Source: Zygaena filipendulae | Lineage: Eukaryota > Arthropoda > Insecta > Lepidoptera > Zygaenidae | Reading direction: 5' to 3' | Length of the DNA stretch: 64,000 nucleotides | Assembly (NCBI GenBank): GCA_907165275.2 | Contig: OU015663.1 | Coordinates: forward strand, 74,501-138,500 | Part shown: positions 34,874-46,214 of the stretch, piece by piece | How positions within the stretch are numbered: the stretch's first letter is position 1 | Layout of the letters: each line of letters begins with the position of its first letter | Translations under genes and position numbers: made by a program | The notes under the pieces: generated by a model | Seen by the model: only the letters and a program-made list of their open reading frames with translations | Databases searched by the model: none | Told to the model about the DNA's origin: nothing

Positions 34874-35056
34874 TAATATATAAATCACGTGTCAAGTTGT
34901 TTGTCCGCGATGGATTCCGAAACTATTGAACGGATTTTGATAAAATTTTGTAACCATTTATAATATGGTCCAACTTAAAAGATAGGATAGTTTTTATCCT
35001 GGAATTCCCGCGGGAACTCCGAAATTACCGCGGATGAAATCGCAGGGGACAGCTAG
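34874..35056 (+). mobile_element. Tandem Helitron array, unit 3 (183 bp)
   Basis: Begins TAATATATAAATCACGTGTC directly after unit 2 (the leading TC is eroded) and ends GGGGACAGCTAG before T. It carries a single 3' segment rather than the duplicated one. Confidence 0.88.
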
Positions 35057-38000
35057 TTATATTATAAGTTACTCAGCTCCATTGAATGGTACGAGTAGTT
35101 ACGTGAAATCCTACCTGCCTAACTGATTGAAATCTAGACGGGTATAGTTAACGTAGGATCATGCAATAAGTAATTTAACCAATCCATATAGTTGAACTCG
35201 TTAAGCGCTACCTTTGTCCCTTTGTGTGGCGCCCTCCCGCGGCTTCCCGGCGAGCCACGCGCGGCGCTGCACTGTAACGTAACGGTAACGTAACGATGTA
35301 ACGTAACGATAAACGTTTAGCTTTGCGTGATCAAGTTTGCTTACACAACCGATCAATTTTATTTATAGGAGCTAATTAATAAACAAGGATCTACTAAACT
35401 CACTGTTGTTTTATAATTATTTAAATCATAGGTAATATTATCTATACATTTAAATAAATTGAGGTGTCTGTTTGTTTCGTAGGTATATGAAGGCGTATCG
35501 GGCAAAAACTGTGATATTTTTAATTAAACTAACCATTTACCACCACTTCAATTAGGTACTTTTAATCCTTGTACATCAAGTTGGTTTCTCTATAAGTACA
35601 TCCAAAATTCACATGGGTCAAGCAGAGAGCATTCTAGTAGTGGTATAACTGGTGGCAAGTGGCACCCGCGGCAACCTTAGCGTCGACTAACTGTGATTTT
35701 TTTTACAATCACTGCAAGTACTTTTCATTCTTGTAAGTATATCAAGTTACTTTTCTCCTTAAATTAATCCGTAATTCACCCGGATCAAGCCAAGGGCATC
35801 GGCTAGTAAGTAGCATAAATCTGTGGTACCCGTGACGACCCTAGCGGGCTGAGGGCGCTGCGCTGAGAGTGGAGCGGCGTTGTTTCCGGACGGGAGGCCC
35901 CAGCGTTGCCAGTGCAGCGTTCTACTGTTGCAGGATCCAGTGCCGCAAACTGCATACAAACATCCGTGTGTTTGCGTGCAGTTTGCGGCTTACAAGTACA
36001 TAGTTGATGCTCAGTTACTTTACGTAGTTAGGGATCAAAGACAGCCACTAATTGAACCTTATTTCTGTAGTCTTTTGATTTCTGCTCTTATTTTCGGCTT
36101 CGGAATCCTCTCGTTTTCACATTTAGTTGATTTCATGTCGTTTTCTTGTCGAATCCTTACTAATATTTTAAGTAAGTTTAATTTGTTTGTTTGTTACACT
36201 TTCACGCCATTAGTATTGTAAGTATTTAGTCTTTGAATCACAAACTAAAATATACCTTACCTATAAGCCTTGAGTAATCTGGTTACAAATCAAAATGGAA
36301 TATGATATTATGGACACACCAAATTGGTGTAAAATAGGTATTACAGATGGACCGCCAGTCGTTTTATATGTATTATGTCTTGGAGATAGATTAATGCAGT
36401 TACTAGAATACTTAGTCAGTTCATCTCTGATAAGTAAGTAAGTACACAAAGTAAAAGTTACATCAACAACAATGGCGCTTGATCAGATAACTTGAAGTGG
36501 CAGCTCTACATAGAGACAGGAACAATTAGAGCTGTCGCAAACAGTACGGTTCGTGTCCCGGGGTCTGGGTGTGCGGGAGGCGTGTCTAGCGTGCTGTGCG
36601 ACTGTGGCGCCTTAACGACGGGCAGCCGGGTTCGCGGCACTGTGACGTGGATTACACTATCGTAACACGAAACGGCCCCCTACATCATGTCACTCGTCAC
36701 GAAAAATTGAACTTCTGATTGGACAATTTTAAGCGACAATGCGAAGCGTAATATAACCATACTTTTTTTAGTTTTCTGTAACGAATATTGAATTGTCAAC
36801 TTGGCTAAATCGGCTGTTTTATATTGTAGCGACGTCCGCGAGCGATAACGACGGCGGCGGGGCGGGCCGCGGGGCGGGGACACGGCGGAAACTACAAACG
36901 CATTGCAATTAAGGGCGCTGCAGTCGGGAGCTAAGGACAGCGCACTAAAGGCGGCCCGCACCGCCGCGCGCGTGACGCCGCATTAACGCGCGACGCACAC
37001 TACTCCCCAACGCGATCCGACATTAAACTCACCCGGAATGATCGAATCGAAACCTTAATCCGGCGCACTACAGCACATATTGGCGAGACGCACCCGAGCA
37101 AATCCGATTCGTTTGTTAAAACCAGCCATTATCGGTCCATTTTTAAGATTACATCTCTGAAAGGGCGCCTCTCGCTACATTAATCACTTTATCTGTGCTT
37201 CGCAGAGAGTAATAATACACTAGAACGTGTTTCTTTGAAGGCGTCGCATTTTTTTGTGGGACAGCGTTGTGCTTCGCCGTGAGACCGCCGGGGGCCCCGC
37301 GAGTCCCCTACTCCGTGTAATGAGGCCCCGAGCACACAAAGCGCTCGCCGTCCAAACTCTCCACGGGGTCTACTTAACGCCAAAACTAACAGGGTCCCGT
37401 CACAACCACAACCGATCTCTTCACACGACCGTCCTAAATAAATAATAACGAGAGAAGTACAATATGTAAAACGCAAGTCGCACACCGTCGCGTCGTAGCG
37501 AGGGACCAATCTGTAAGTATGTATGGAATTAGCATTCGCCCTAGCCGCCTCGATAATTGTTTGCTTTGATCTCTCCCAAGTCGAATCTTCTTTCGAGCTA
37601 CAGACCGCGTCCGCTCGCCCGCGCCCAGTCACGGTCTTAAGATTATGTTTCTTTAAAATAAATAACCATTTAACGCGAAGTAAACAGAGTTTCCGGCCAT
37701 TTTTTGTAAATCGTTTGGGTCGAACACGATATAACTTGGAGAATCGAGGCGTTGTTGTCAAAACACAGAGCCATCCATGTGAGAATGCTTTGTAATAACA
37801 AAGTATGTAGGTATGTAGTTATGGTACTCTAAAGAACTTTAAGTATTCCTACGTATCTACCTAATAAGTCATCCTGCCATCCAATATTCAAAATGAAATT
37901 TTAAATTCATATTACACATTAATTCCCAAAAATATGCAACAAAAAAGATGTTAAATATTAATACATTAATTATTGAGATTAAATAAACCGCATATTGGCG

Positions 38001-38370
38001 ATTAACGTGCATTTTAATAATATTGTTGCAACATCAGCAAAAGTAACAAAGTTATAAGCCTATTTAATAATATCTATTTAAGACCCTGAAAATAACTTGA
38101 ATACTCGAGTCTTGAATACAAATTAATTAACAAATAAAAAATGATACTTTAGTTTAGTATATAATATACGAATATCATAACTTCTTACAGAATCAAAGCG
38201 GGTATCGCCCTGAGCCCCTGAACAATTGATTATTTAAGATTAATTGCAATCCCAATTCCCAGTTTACAAAACAGAGTTCAACATAAACTTTGTAAAAGAA
38301 ATCTCTAAATGAACGCGTCTCTGTGAGGCAACTATAGTGAGTAGTGACGGACGGTGAGGGCCTGACGGGT
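35057..38370. other. Unassigned transposon-poor DNA with strong GC islands
   Basis: TAACG repeats at 35274-35310. GC islands at 35225-35275, 36540-36640, 36830-37130 and 37240-37340. A fragment of the CTTGGCTAA MITE end lies at 36787-36812. A 190-codon minus frame at 37189-37761 is the longest non-repetitive one in the window but has no recognisable domain. A GTAAGTAT donor-like site lies at 37512 on the plus strand. Confidence 0.4.
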
Positions 38371-38411
38371 GGTGACTGGTGGGTGGTGACTGGTGGGTGG
38401 TGACAGGTGCC
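38371..38411 (+). repeat. Minisatellite with 14-bp units
   Basis: GGTGACTGGTGGGT repeated at 38371 and 38385 with a partial third unit (GGTGACAGGT) from 38399. Confidence 0.85.
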
Positions 38412-41400
38412 GGTGACTGTCTCCGTTGACACTAACCAGCGAACAGCACACGGCACATACACATAACGGCAAGGCAACTGGAGCTTGTACATATTTTAGT
38501 CAGCATACTATGTATGTATTAACGGGGCAGCACCATATTGAATCATGGGTTTTTTGATGAATATCTATCTATATAATAATATACATATATAATTATCTAT
38601 GAATATCTGTCTATATAATATGTAAACCGCAAAGTTCCCTCACTAATCCAACACGAACTCTCGAATCACTTAACCCACGAAACTGCAGGTAGTTATAGGC
38701 AGGAAACATCAGCTAAGAACGAATTTAACGGAGTTTCTACGGGAGCTCCTAAATTAATGCGGTTGAAACCGCTTTGGTAAAATAAAATTTATATTATTGT
38801 TGATTTGTTTCTTTGAGATCTTTATGTAGGCACCTATACTTCCTCAAAAAAAATAGACAACGTTTCTGGATGTCTCATTTTCATTAAAATAACTTCGATC
38901 ATCTGAAGAAAATCGTGGTGGCTCTACAGCAACGGTCACTGTTAAAGCAGCCAAGTGTTATTCACACTATCCCAACAGTACCTACCGTGTAGCTTGGTTT
39001 CACACAAGCTTATAGTTTAGTAGTTACTAGCTAGTGTGGAATCAAGTAGATCTGTGTGTTGTGAAGTGATATCATTATTATTATTTTACTTCGTTTGTTT
39101 TGATGAAGCCGTATTTGGCATTAGTCGCGTCTGGTCTCTGATGGCCGAATTGTTAGGATAACGACGATGACGCGCGACGGAGCAAAGCTATCGCTCTAAC
39201 GGGATTTGCGGATTAGGTTCCTTCATTGACTTTGAAATAAACCATCTGAAGTAATCCTACGGATCGAAGCGGCTTATAATATTGCTACAACGTACAACCA
39301 CTTCAATAGGTACGTTTAAATCAACTAGCTGTTTAATCCATTGAAGTATACATATGTACAGTTGTACACGTCAGTACATATACTTCAATGGTTTTATCGC
39401 GTTATTTTACCCACGTCAATTATGGAACTCATTTTAATTGGATAAAAGTGCCCCATCTTTTATTTCAACGCCTAAATTATCCTAACTGTAGTTATAATTA
39501 GGTCCCCACATTTTCCAAATTCATATAGTGTGTGAATTTTAATAAGGCTTCCTCAACAACTCTTTCGTCGGAGATAAAAAATATCTTACCGGGATACTTT
39601 AGCTTCCTATCTGTGAAAGAATTTTTAAAATCGCTTCATTAGTTCTAGATTTAGAACAATGCAGATGTTTTGTCAGTGCTATATGATTCGATCGCGGCCT
39701 CTTACACAGCAGATCTCCGATCTAGATTACCTCGGGAACGAGAAAATGTTATTGCACTTTCACGTTCCCGGTTATACCGGCCTGCTATCTCTGTAAGCCG
39801 CTCGGCTCGCGCGTCGGCCGGCGGACACAGGCCGTGAGTCATCAGGCGAAGGTTGGTCTCCCAGACCGCCACCCGCCCGTCTCTCGGCCACGAAGCAACT
39901 TATGACTACACACACTGAAGCGCCCATCGCTTCTGGCCGGCGCAGCTGTGCCCCGGTCCTGTACCAGTTGGGAGCTAATTGCTTAGCACTCGCGCCTTGA
40001 GAAACACTTTAAACGATAATGTACACGCTTTTAGTACACCTACAAGAGAATGAGTCATATAATGAGGAACAATAAATCCATTGAAACGACACAAGGCTTC
40101 CACTATAATAATAATCGTGTAGTAAAGATATAGAGCTCTTTAGAAAATAGACTTTATCACTACAATAGCGTCATAATACAACCATCAAATGAAAGCCAAA
40201 GAAATAGCACACCCGTTTTTGCACGGCGCGACGACGTGCAAAGCTGCAATGAAAGGTCCGGAATGGATGCATTAAAAACAGTTGCAAAAGCCAGCCATTC
40301 ATTCGAACACTGCAATTTGCGGAGCGAGCGACGCATAAAAAAACTAAACCGAATCGTAGGAACCCCCCGTTTTCGTTCGATGGTGAATTCGTGACGTATC
40401 GACTGAGTCTGCCGGAGGTGGATACTGGATACGACCCGAAAGTTTTGAAAGAAATCCATCTTTGTCCTCGATATTAAATTTCTACCTTCCCCGGCGACGT
40501 AGAAATGTTTTTGTCAAACTCCGCAACAGTGTTTGTGCCGTCCGCGTCCCTGCGCAGTCGATGTGGAATTGTTTAGTGACTGTACTGAAAAGATTTAAGA
40601 TTTCGTCCTCCTATTCATCCGTTCTCATAATAGCACAACTAGTTTCTATAGAAAACCGAAACTTTTCGAATATACACCTTTATGTATCGGAGCAACGCAG
40701 TAAATAAATCGTTTGGACAGTCTAAAGTCGTTTGAGTCTTGAAAGGCTCCAACTCCAAGGGTTAATTGAATAGTTCCCATTATGACTATGTTGGAATAAA
40801 AACTTCTCACACTATTTAGGTCCCATACCGACGACGCTAAGGTTTGAAATGCGTTATCGTTATATTTTAAATACTTTTCCGTTTAGTAATGAATGGTATG
40901 ACATTTTAGAATCATGGATTAATTTTAGAACAGCCGTTAATCAAATCAAACATCATTCACAAGTCACCAAATTAAGAACTAAAATACAATAAGTTAGTAG
41001 GTACTAGGTAATAGTAGCTAACAAAAGGCGCCCTTATTGTTGCAGAAAACAAAAAATAATAATTACTAATGTACATTATTTGCTTAAGAGAGCTTTTGAA
41101 AACCTATTAACGCTGTTCGAGTAGTCGGGTGACGTCTTTGGTTTTTCAAAACTTTTAAAATTGTCAATAGCTACTCGACGCGTTCAATTCTCATGGAATG
41201 GTTCTAAAAGATAACGACGAAAATGTGTAAAAAAAAAGAAAAACATACATACATACATCCTCCTTTTTGGGAGTCGGTTAAAACACCGAAAATAACGGTT
41301 TTGATATTTCGTCAGAGTTGGAGGACCCTGGGAAGCGATCGTCGACAGAAAGTCACGTAATAGTGGTTGATATAATAATTGGTATCGCACGTAATTAAAT

Positions 41401-41423
41401 ACCGGGCAGGATGCGCGTGCGGC
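38412..41423. other. Unassigned transposon-poor DNA
   Basis: A weak Helitron-like scrap (GGGAGCTCCTAAATTAATGCGG) lies near 38740-38770. A long imperfect hairpin lies at 39338-39391. A GC-rich stretch lies at 39780-39960. A short reversed piece of the CTTCAAAAAAGAGGAGG repeat, with CATACATACATACATCC, lies at 41240-41281. No gene supported. Confidence 0.4.
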
Positions 41424-41442
41424 GGGGCGGGGCGGGGCGGGG
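41424..41442 (+). other. Canonical G-quadruplex motif
   Basis: Four GGGG runs separated by single C: the tightest G4 pattern in the window. It is in a GC island at 41405-41530. Confidence 0.65.
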
Positions 41443-41650
41443 AGGCGCGACGAGGGCGGGGGGGGAGGATGTTTGCGTCGCGACATGTGCGCGGCAGATG
41501 GCGGCCGCGAGCGCGGGAATCGAACTCAGGACCGTGTGTCGTGCACTTGCTGTTTACTTGGCTGATGACTTCATTGTTGCGATATTATAATGACACTCAT
41601 ATTAGCGGCGAGTCGCGCCGGATACTAACTATGTAGGTATGTTGTCTTAC

Positions 41651-41800
41651 TAGAATAGAATACAATACAATACTCTTTATTGTACACCAAACCAAATGTT
41701 TTGTACAATAACCTTATATTATTCACATACATACCTATATTATTATAGGCATACAACAGGCGGATCTTTCGCTTTACAGGAAAAGAGAAAGGTTTATGAA
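41651..41800 (-). mobile_element. 3' end of pentamer-tailed retroelement
   Basis: Minus-strand reading: GCGAAAGATCCGCCTGTTGTA..GGTGTACAATAAAGAGTATT followed by a GTATTGTATTCTATTC tail. Same module order as 1193-1320. Confidence 0.7.
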
Positions 41801-42144
41801 ATTTCATACATAGCTCGGAAAAATATTACGTACGTAATAATACAAAAGAAATAATGGGGGTACATGTTGATCATCAGTAACGGTCCGACATGTAGCGAAC
41901 TTTCCCCTCCATATGTATCATTAGTGATACACAACTAGTATCACAACAGCTGATACAAACTTGTATCCCTAAAATTCGCGTGTCTTCCATCAGAATCGGA
42001 GACCGAAACATGCCGGTCAGATTTCCAGACTCGGTTTTAGCAATAATTGTGTCATCCCCACGTCAAAACTACACTTCGCTAGGTACTCGTGTAGATAGGT
42101 GACTCATATACGCTTAAATGTCATAGGCTACTTGTATAGTTTCC
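41801..42144. other. Unassigned DNA
   Basis: A cluster of GTATC/GATAC inverted motifs at 41915-41967 (for example GTATCATTAGTGATAC). Otherwise nothing recognised. Confidence 0.4.
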
Positions 42145-42194
42145 GAGGGAGTTTTTTAGTTCACGCGGGCGAAATTTCTGGAGCAAACAGCTAG
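42145..42194 (+). mobile_element. Helitron 3' fragment
   Basis: TTCACGCGGGCGAAATTTC..CAAACAGCTAG before T, a worn 3' terminus. Confidence 0.5.
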
Positions 42195-42332
42195 TTTACT
42201 CAACTTTAATGCAAAAGGCGCCAGACGGGCAATTCAATTGACACAATAGCAATACAATAACAGTTTGCTCTGAGGTAAGGGGCGCGGGCGGCGCGCACTG
42301 GCCGGCACAGGTGATACCAGTCCCAGGGCCGG

Positions 42333-42365
42333 TGCACGCTGCACGCTGCACGCTGCACGCTGCAC
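42333..42365 (+). repeat. Heptamer repeat (TGCACGC)n
   Basis: Nearly five copies of TGCACGC. The same heptamer array recurs at 46994-47021. Confidence 0.95.
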
Positions 42366-42698
42366 CCACTACCTCACGATCATTAGATACGGCTTCGCAT
42401 ACGGCTGCACTCTGCACCCCTTTTATACATAATTTAAACTGTCCAAAGTTGTCAAAAACTGTGTGATTGTCATCTACAAGCATAATTATAGGTGCATACC
42501 TAAAAACACGCCACGCATTTGGAACAGTATCCCCACCCCATGTTCATGGTTTAGCTACACTTTAAGTTGAATATTACACAGCCAGAGCTGTACTACTGTA
42601 CTGTGACGCTCCGGGTCGGACGTGGGAACGTTATCCTAATGGCCTTTTGAAAGACTTTTTCGTGTTATTATATTATTTCTCCTTCTCTTTATTATTTA
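42366..42698. other. Unassigned non-coding DNA
   Basis: Nothing recognised. Confidence 0.4.
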
Positions 42699-42891
42699 CT
42701 AGCTATGCCCCGCAGTTTCATCTGCTGTAATTTCGCAGTTCCCGCGGGAATTTCGGATTACAATACAGCCTATGTGTTATTCTGATATATAAGCTATATA
42801 ACAGCAAAATTTAATTAAATTCCTGGAATAGTTTTGCATGAAAAGGTAACAAACATCCATACAAACAAAAATTTGAGTTTATAATATTAGA
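42699..42891 (-). mobile_element. Non-autonomous Helitron, 193 bp
   Basis: The minus strand starts TCTAATATTATAAACTCAAA and ends ACTGCGGGGCATAGCTAG. The middle is diverged from the main subfamily (GATATATAAGCTATATAACAG). Confidence 0.8.
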
Positions 42892-43897
42892 AGGTAAGGA
42901 TTATGTGACAACTTTTAATTTAAAAACTGCAAAAGTTTTCTATTTGACATTTCAATTACATATTATGCTCTTTGATTTTTGCGTTTTTAAGTTCGATAAT
43001 CCATTTATTTCTTGTATAGGCACGTATTTCCAACCCGTAGTTGACTCTACAAGCGCTCAACCTCTACAGTACAAGTATTGGAGTTGGATTAGGCTTTTAA
43101 CTGCAATCGATGTCAAAGCACTATCAAATGCATGAACGGAACCGCAGGTATAACGGCTAGTCACCAAATAATAATGTACGATAAATGTATGCTTTATCTG
43201 GGCGTAGAGTTTGTTATATTTAAGGGAATCTTACCCTCACACGCAACGGTTCTCCGTCGGCGCAGATAGTACGAATATAATACTATCCCGTTGGGAACAA
43301 AAATCCAATCCAATTCGTGCACAAAGACAAACAACAAAACTGGAGTTGACGCAACCGGGCCGCGGGCTAATGAAGACAGACCACCGCTCAGCGTAAACAG
43401 AAGTTAAAAGTCTCATCTGCGCTTATTTTGTGTGTTATTTTATGCAACAAAAACTCATAAAACGCATTTGTTTGCGTCGCGTCGCGTCTCGCGCTCGGCT
43501 CTAAGTAAACGAGCGCCCCCGGCGCTGCACCGTGGGGCGTTTCGACGGCACAGGCAGCCACCATTATAGATTGTTTATCCAGCTTCTGTCTATGAAATAC
43601 GATATAACAGTTGCATCAGGGCAATGTAATTGTTTTATTGAAACACAAGTCTGTTGCCAGAGTTTCACTTGATGTATGATTTTCAGGTATCCCTAGAGGG
43701 TTTCCGCATTTACGGGAATAAAATTGTGCACGTTGGCCCACGGGTTAAAAAAGTTGTATCCTTATTCTTTGAGTATTTTTAGGTCTATGCTTATTCTTCT
43801 TCTCTTTACAACAAGAAACACAACAAAAAAAGAATTAGCGAAATTGGCCCAGCCGTGATGCCGTGACCAAGAGAAAAACGGATTCATTTTTATATAT
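42892..43897. other. Unassigned DNA
   Basis: GC-rich pocket at 43470-43550. No gene or mobile element recognised. Confidence 0.4.
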
Positions 43898-44148
43898 TAT
43901 AGCTGTCCCCGCGATTTCATCCGCGGTAATTTCGGAGTTCCCGCGGAGGTTGCGGGAAGAAAGTACTCTATGTCTAGCTGTTCCCCGCATTAGTGCCGGA
44001 GTTCCCGTGGGGATTCCGGGATAAAACTATCCTATCTTTTAAGTCGGACCATATTATAAATGGTTGCAAAATTTTATCAAAATCCGTTCAGTAGTTTCAG
44101 AGTCCATCGCGGAAAAACAACGTGACACGTGATTTATATATATTAAGA
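43898..44148 (-). mobile_element. Helitron, same subfamily as the tandem array
   Basis: The minus strand starts TCTTAATATATATAAATCAC and holds GATGGACTCTGAAACTACTG and the duplicated 3' region seen in array unit 1. It ends GGGGACAGCTATA, with the CTAG mutated or lost. It is a solitary copy, useful for comparing with 34385-35056. Confidence 0.85.
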
Positions 44149-44867
44149 TATGGATGTGTAGAATAAGACAAAGCTAATTTTCAGGATTATATAAGTACTT
44201 ATGTTTATTAGAAAAGAGGTTACCTCAATTTAAAAAGGAATTATTTTATTATTATTTTTGCCACACAATGATTCTACTTTTGCTAATAGGTATTAGAAGT
44301 ATGATTTAGTACGAAAAACATGAATTAACTATGATACCTACTTGCTTAACTACTTGATTGAAGACTTACACACAAATTCAAACCTATATAATTAAAATTG
44401 GTGTATGTACCCGCGCCTCGATCGAAAAAAATATACCAAAGAACATAAAAAGTGAAGGAACATCTTTCTTTAAATATGTATATCTAGGTACAGGTAAAAA
44501 GATCCCACAGTGCACCACCGAATTAAGCTTTTGTGAAATGAAACGGATTTCATTAATTTCACTGAGGGGGGAAAACTTTGGGATAATTAAAGAGTTTCTT
44601 GTTGGCAAATAAATATTTACGGTGTTTTATAAAAAAACACAATAAACAAAATCCTATCCCGTTGTTCTTGAATAAATTTGAGTCACGCGCGATCAGCTTG
44701 CCGCCCGCGCCCTCCGGAATCCTGCCCTGGAGCTTTTCATTTTAATATCATAACAATTGGTGGGTACTATATTGTGTTTTGGTCGTTTTATTAGCTTTTA
44801 ATACTTAGCTTGAGTACGCCCGCGGCTCGCGATCCGTGAATTGCTTTTATACATATAACACTTTGTT
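44149..44867. other. Unassigned AT-rich DNA
   Basis: Overlapping 75-84 codon frames on both strands at 44358-44612, neither recognisable. Confidence 0.4.
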
Positions 44868-45010
44868 GCCAGCGGTTTAGCCCCGTGAATTCAGGGACTA
44901 ACTTTAAGAACTCTATAAAATATCCTATGACACTGAGAGTTACTTTAACTTCATAAATATTCTTCAGGACTCCTGTAGTTTCCCATCAGTGAAAGATTTA
45001 TCATAATCGT
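44868..45010 (-). mobile_element. Decayed Helitron of the CTGTAGCTTCC subfamily
   Basis: GCCAGCGGTTTAGCCCCGTG, AAATATCCTATGACACTGAG and CAGGACTCCTGTAGTTTCCC correspond in order to the copy at 56079-56266. Ends not preserved. Confidence 0.45.
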
Positions 45011-45055
45011 CTGACAGTCGTCAAGTTTTTCATGACCACCGACCACGTGACATGA

Positions 45056-45075
45056 CGATACGATACGATACGATA
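45056..45075 (+). repeat. (CGATA)4
   Basis: Four tandem CGATA units next to the decayed 3' end of a Helitron. Confidence 0.9.
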
Positions 45076-45089
45076 AGTTCCAGTTTCCT

Positions 45090-45292
45090 ATATTTCGAAG
45101 TTCCCGCGGAATTGTTCCATACAAACTTTGCAACCCGTTTTCGTCCCCTTAGGGATTGAATTTCCAAAAATCCTTTCTTATCGGATGCCTACGTCATACA
45201 AAGAATACACTCTCCGAGTTTCAGGTCTCTACGATAAGCGGTTGTGCGTTGATCCATCAGTCATTCAGGACAAAGCATTTTATATGTATAGA
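45090..45292 (-). mobile_element. Helitron of the CATTCAGGACAAAGCAT subfamily
   Basis: The minus strand starts TCTATACATATAAAATGCTT, and its interior is nearly identical to 13070-13250. The 3' end (plus-strand left) lost its CTAG. The lost terminus lies beside the CGATA repeat. Confidence 0.75.
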
Positions 45293-45952
45293 TTAGGGGG
45301 TTTTTTCATGTTACGATAGTGTGTTCCACGTCACAGTGCTGCGACCCCGGCCGTCCGTCGTTAAGGCGCGACAGACGCACAGCTCACCATACACGCCCGC
45401 CCACGCCCACACCCCGCGACACTCACCGTCCTGTTTGCGCTAGCCCTAATGGGCGTGTTGCCCGCTCAACACCTGGATCGCTCTTTCACGTTACTAATCA
45501 CCTTATTAGGTACGGTTTAGCAATCTCGCCCCATCTCGCATAATCTCGCATAATAAAATGTGTGGTTATAAACGTGTTAGATAACGCCGGCGCGGCTCCG
45601 GCCGGCGCGGCGGGGCGCAGGCAAGCGCAGCCGAGAGAGCAGCTCCCAGCAGCCCGACTCCGCTTATCGTTGCAAGTTGCAACGCCTCCTCGCGCCTCAC
45701 CGCGAAATCTCTAATTTGTTATTTATGTTACTAGAAGTAAACAACTATTTCCAAAAGACGATACATAATAACAATATGGATGTCGCTGCGGCTGCCAGTT
45801 TTCGTAATTAGGTTCGTAGGGGGATTTTCTATCACTTGTAAGTTATACGATAGGTACTTATCGGTTATTAGGTTTCGATAGAAAAATAATACCTAATTAT
45901 TTTCGTAACTCCCCAACAAAATTTGAATATATTTTTTTACGGGGGCAAGTAA
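45293..45952. other. Unassigned DNA with GC islands
   Basis: GC-rich at 45330-45430 and 45590-45640. Nothing recognised. Confidence 0.4.
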
Positions 45953-46214
45953 TGCTTATATTATAAATGCGAATGTGAGTTTGGTTGTTTGTTATGCTTT
46001 CACGTCTGTAAGATGTACAGAAAAGTTGCCTTGAAAAAATTGCTGCTAGCAATAAGGCCGCCTATTCGCCATGAAATTAATTTATATTATATTTAATATT
46101 GTTAAAATCATTTGGTGCAATAAAGTACATTGTTTTGTATTGTATTGTAAAAAAGGATACTGGGTACTTTTCATCACCGAAATTAACGCGGGTGAAACTG
46201 CGTTGAACAGCTAA
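45953..46214 (+). mobile_element. Helitron interrupted by a retroelement
   Basis: The left part (TATTATAAATGCGAATGTGAG, TTGTTATGCTTTCACGTCTG, GTACAGAAAA) and right part (AAGGATACTGGGTACTTTTC, AACGCGGGTGAAACTGCG, CAGCTAA before T) are the two halves of one Helitron, split by the pentamer-tailed insert at 46025-46149. Confidence 0.75.
46025..46149 (+). mobile_element. Pentamer-tailed retroelement nested in a Helitron
   Basis: GTTGCCTTGAAAAAATTGCT, GCAATAAGGCCGCC, GTGCAATAAAGTACATTG, then a TTGTATTGTATTG tail. Same family as 1193-1320 and 47400-47533. It inserted at the Helitron's A-rich TACAGAAAA site, consistent with priming at an A-rich target. Confidence 0.75.

Noticed and set aside
34385..35056. 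CRISPR-like direct repeats
   Set aside because: Units are 183-259 bp Helitrons joined without spacers in a eukaryotic sequence; there are no short repeats with unique spacers.
35274..35310. TAACG repeat as a possible origin or satellite
   Set aside because: Short and irregular; a simple repeat only.
40160..40707. 99-codon minus and 81-codon plus frames near 40.2-40.7 kb
   Set aside because: No recognisable domain or convincing splice boundaries; lengths are within what chance gives in 64 kb.
41505..41540. GGAATCGAACTCAGGACC, resembling a reversed tRNA T-arm
   Set aside because: No A-box partner, acceptor or anticodon stem could be found around it.
44358..44612. Pair of overlapping 84- and 74-codon frames on opposite strands
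   Set aside because: AT-rich, Lys/Ile-rich content typical of chance frames, with no domain.
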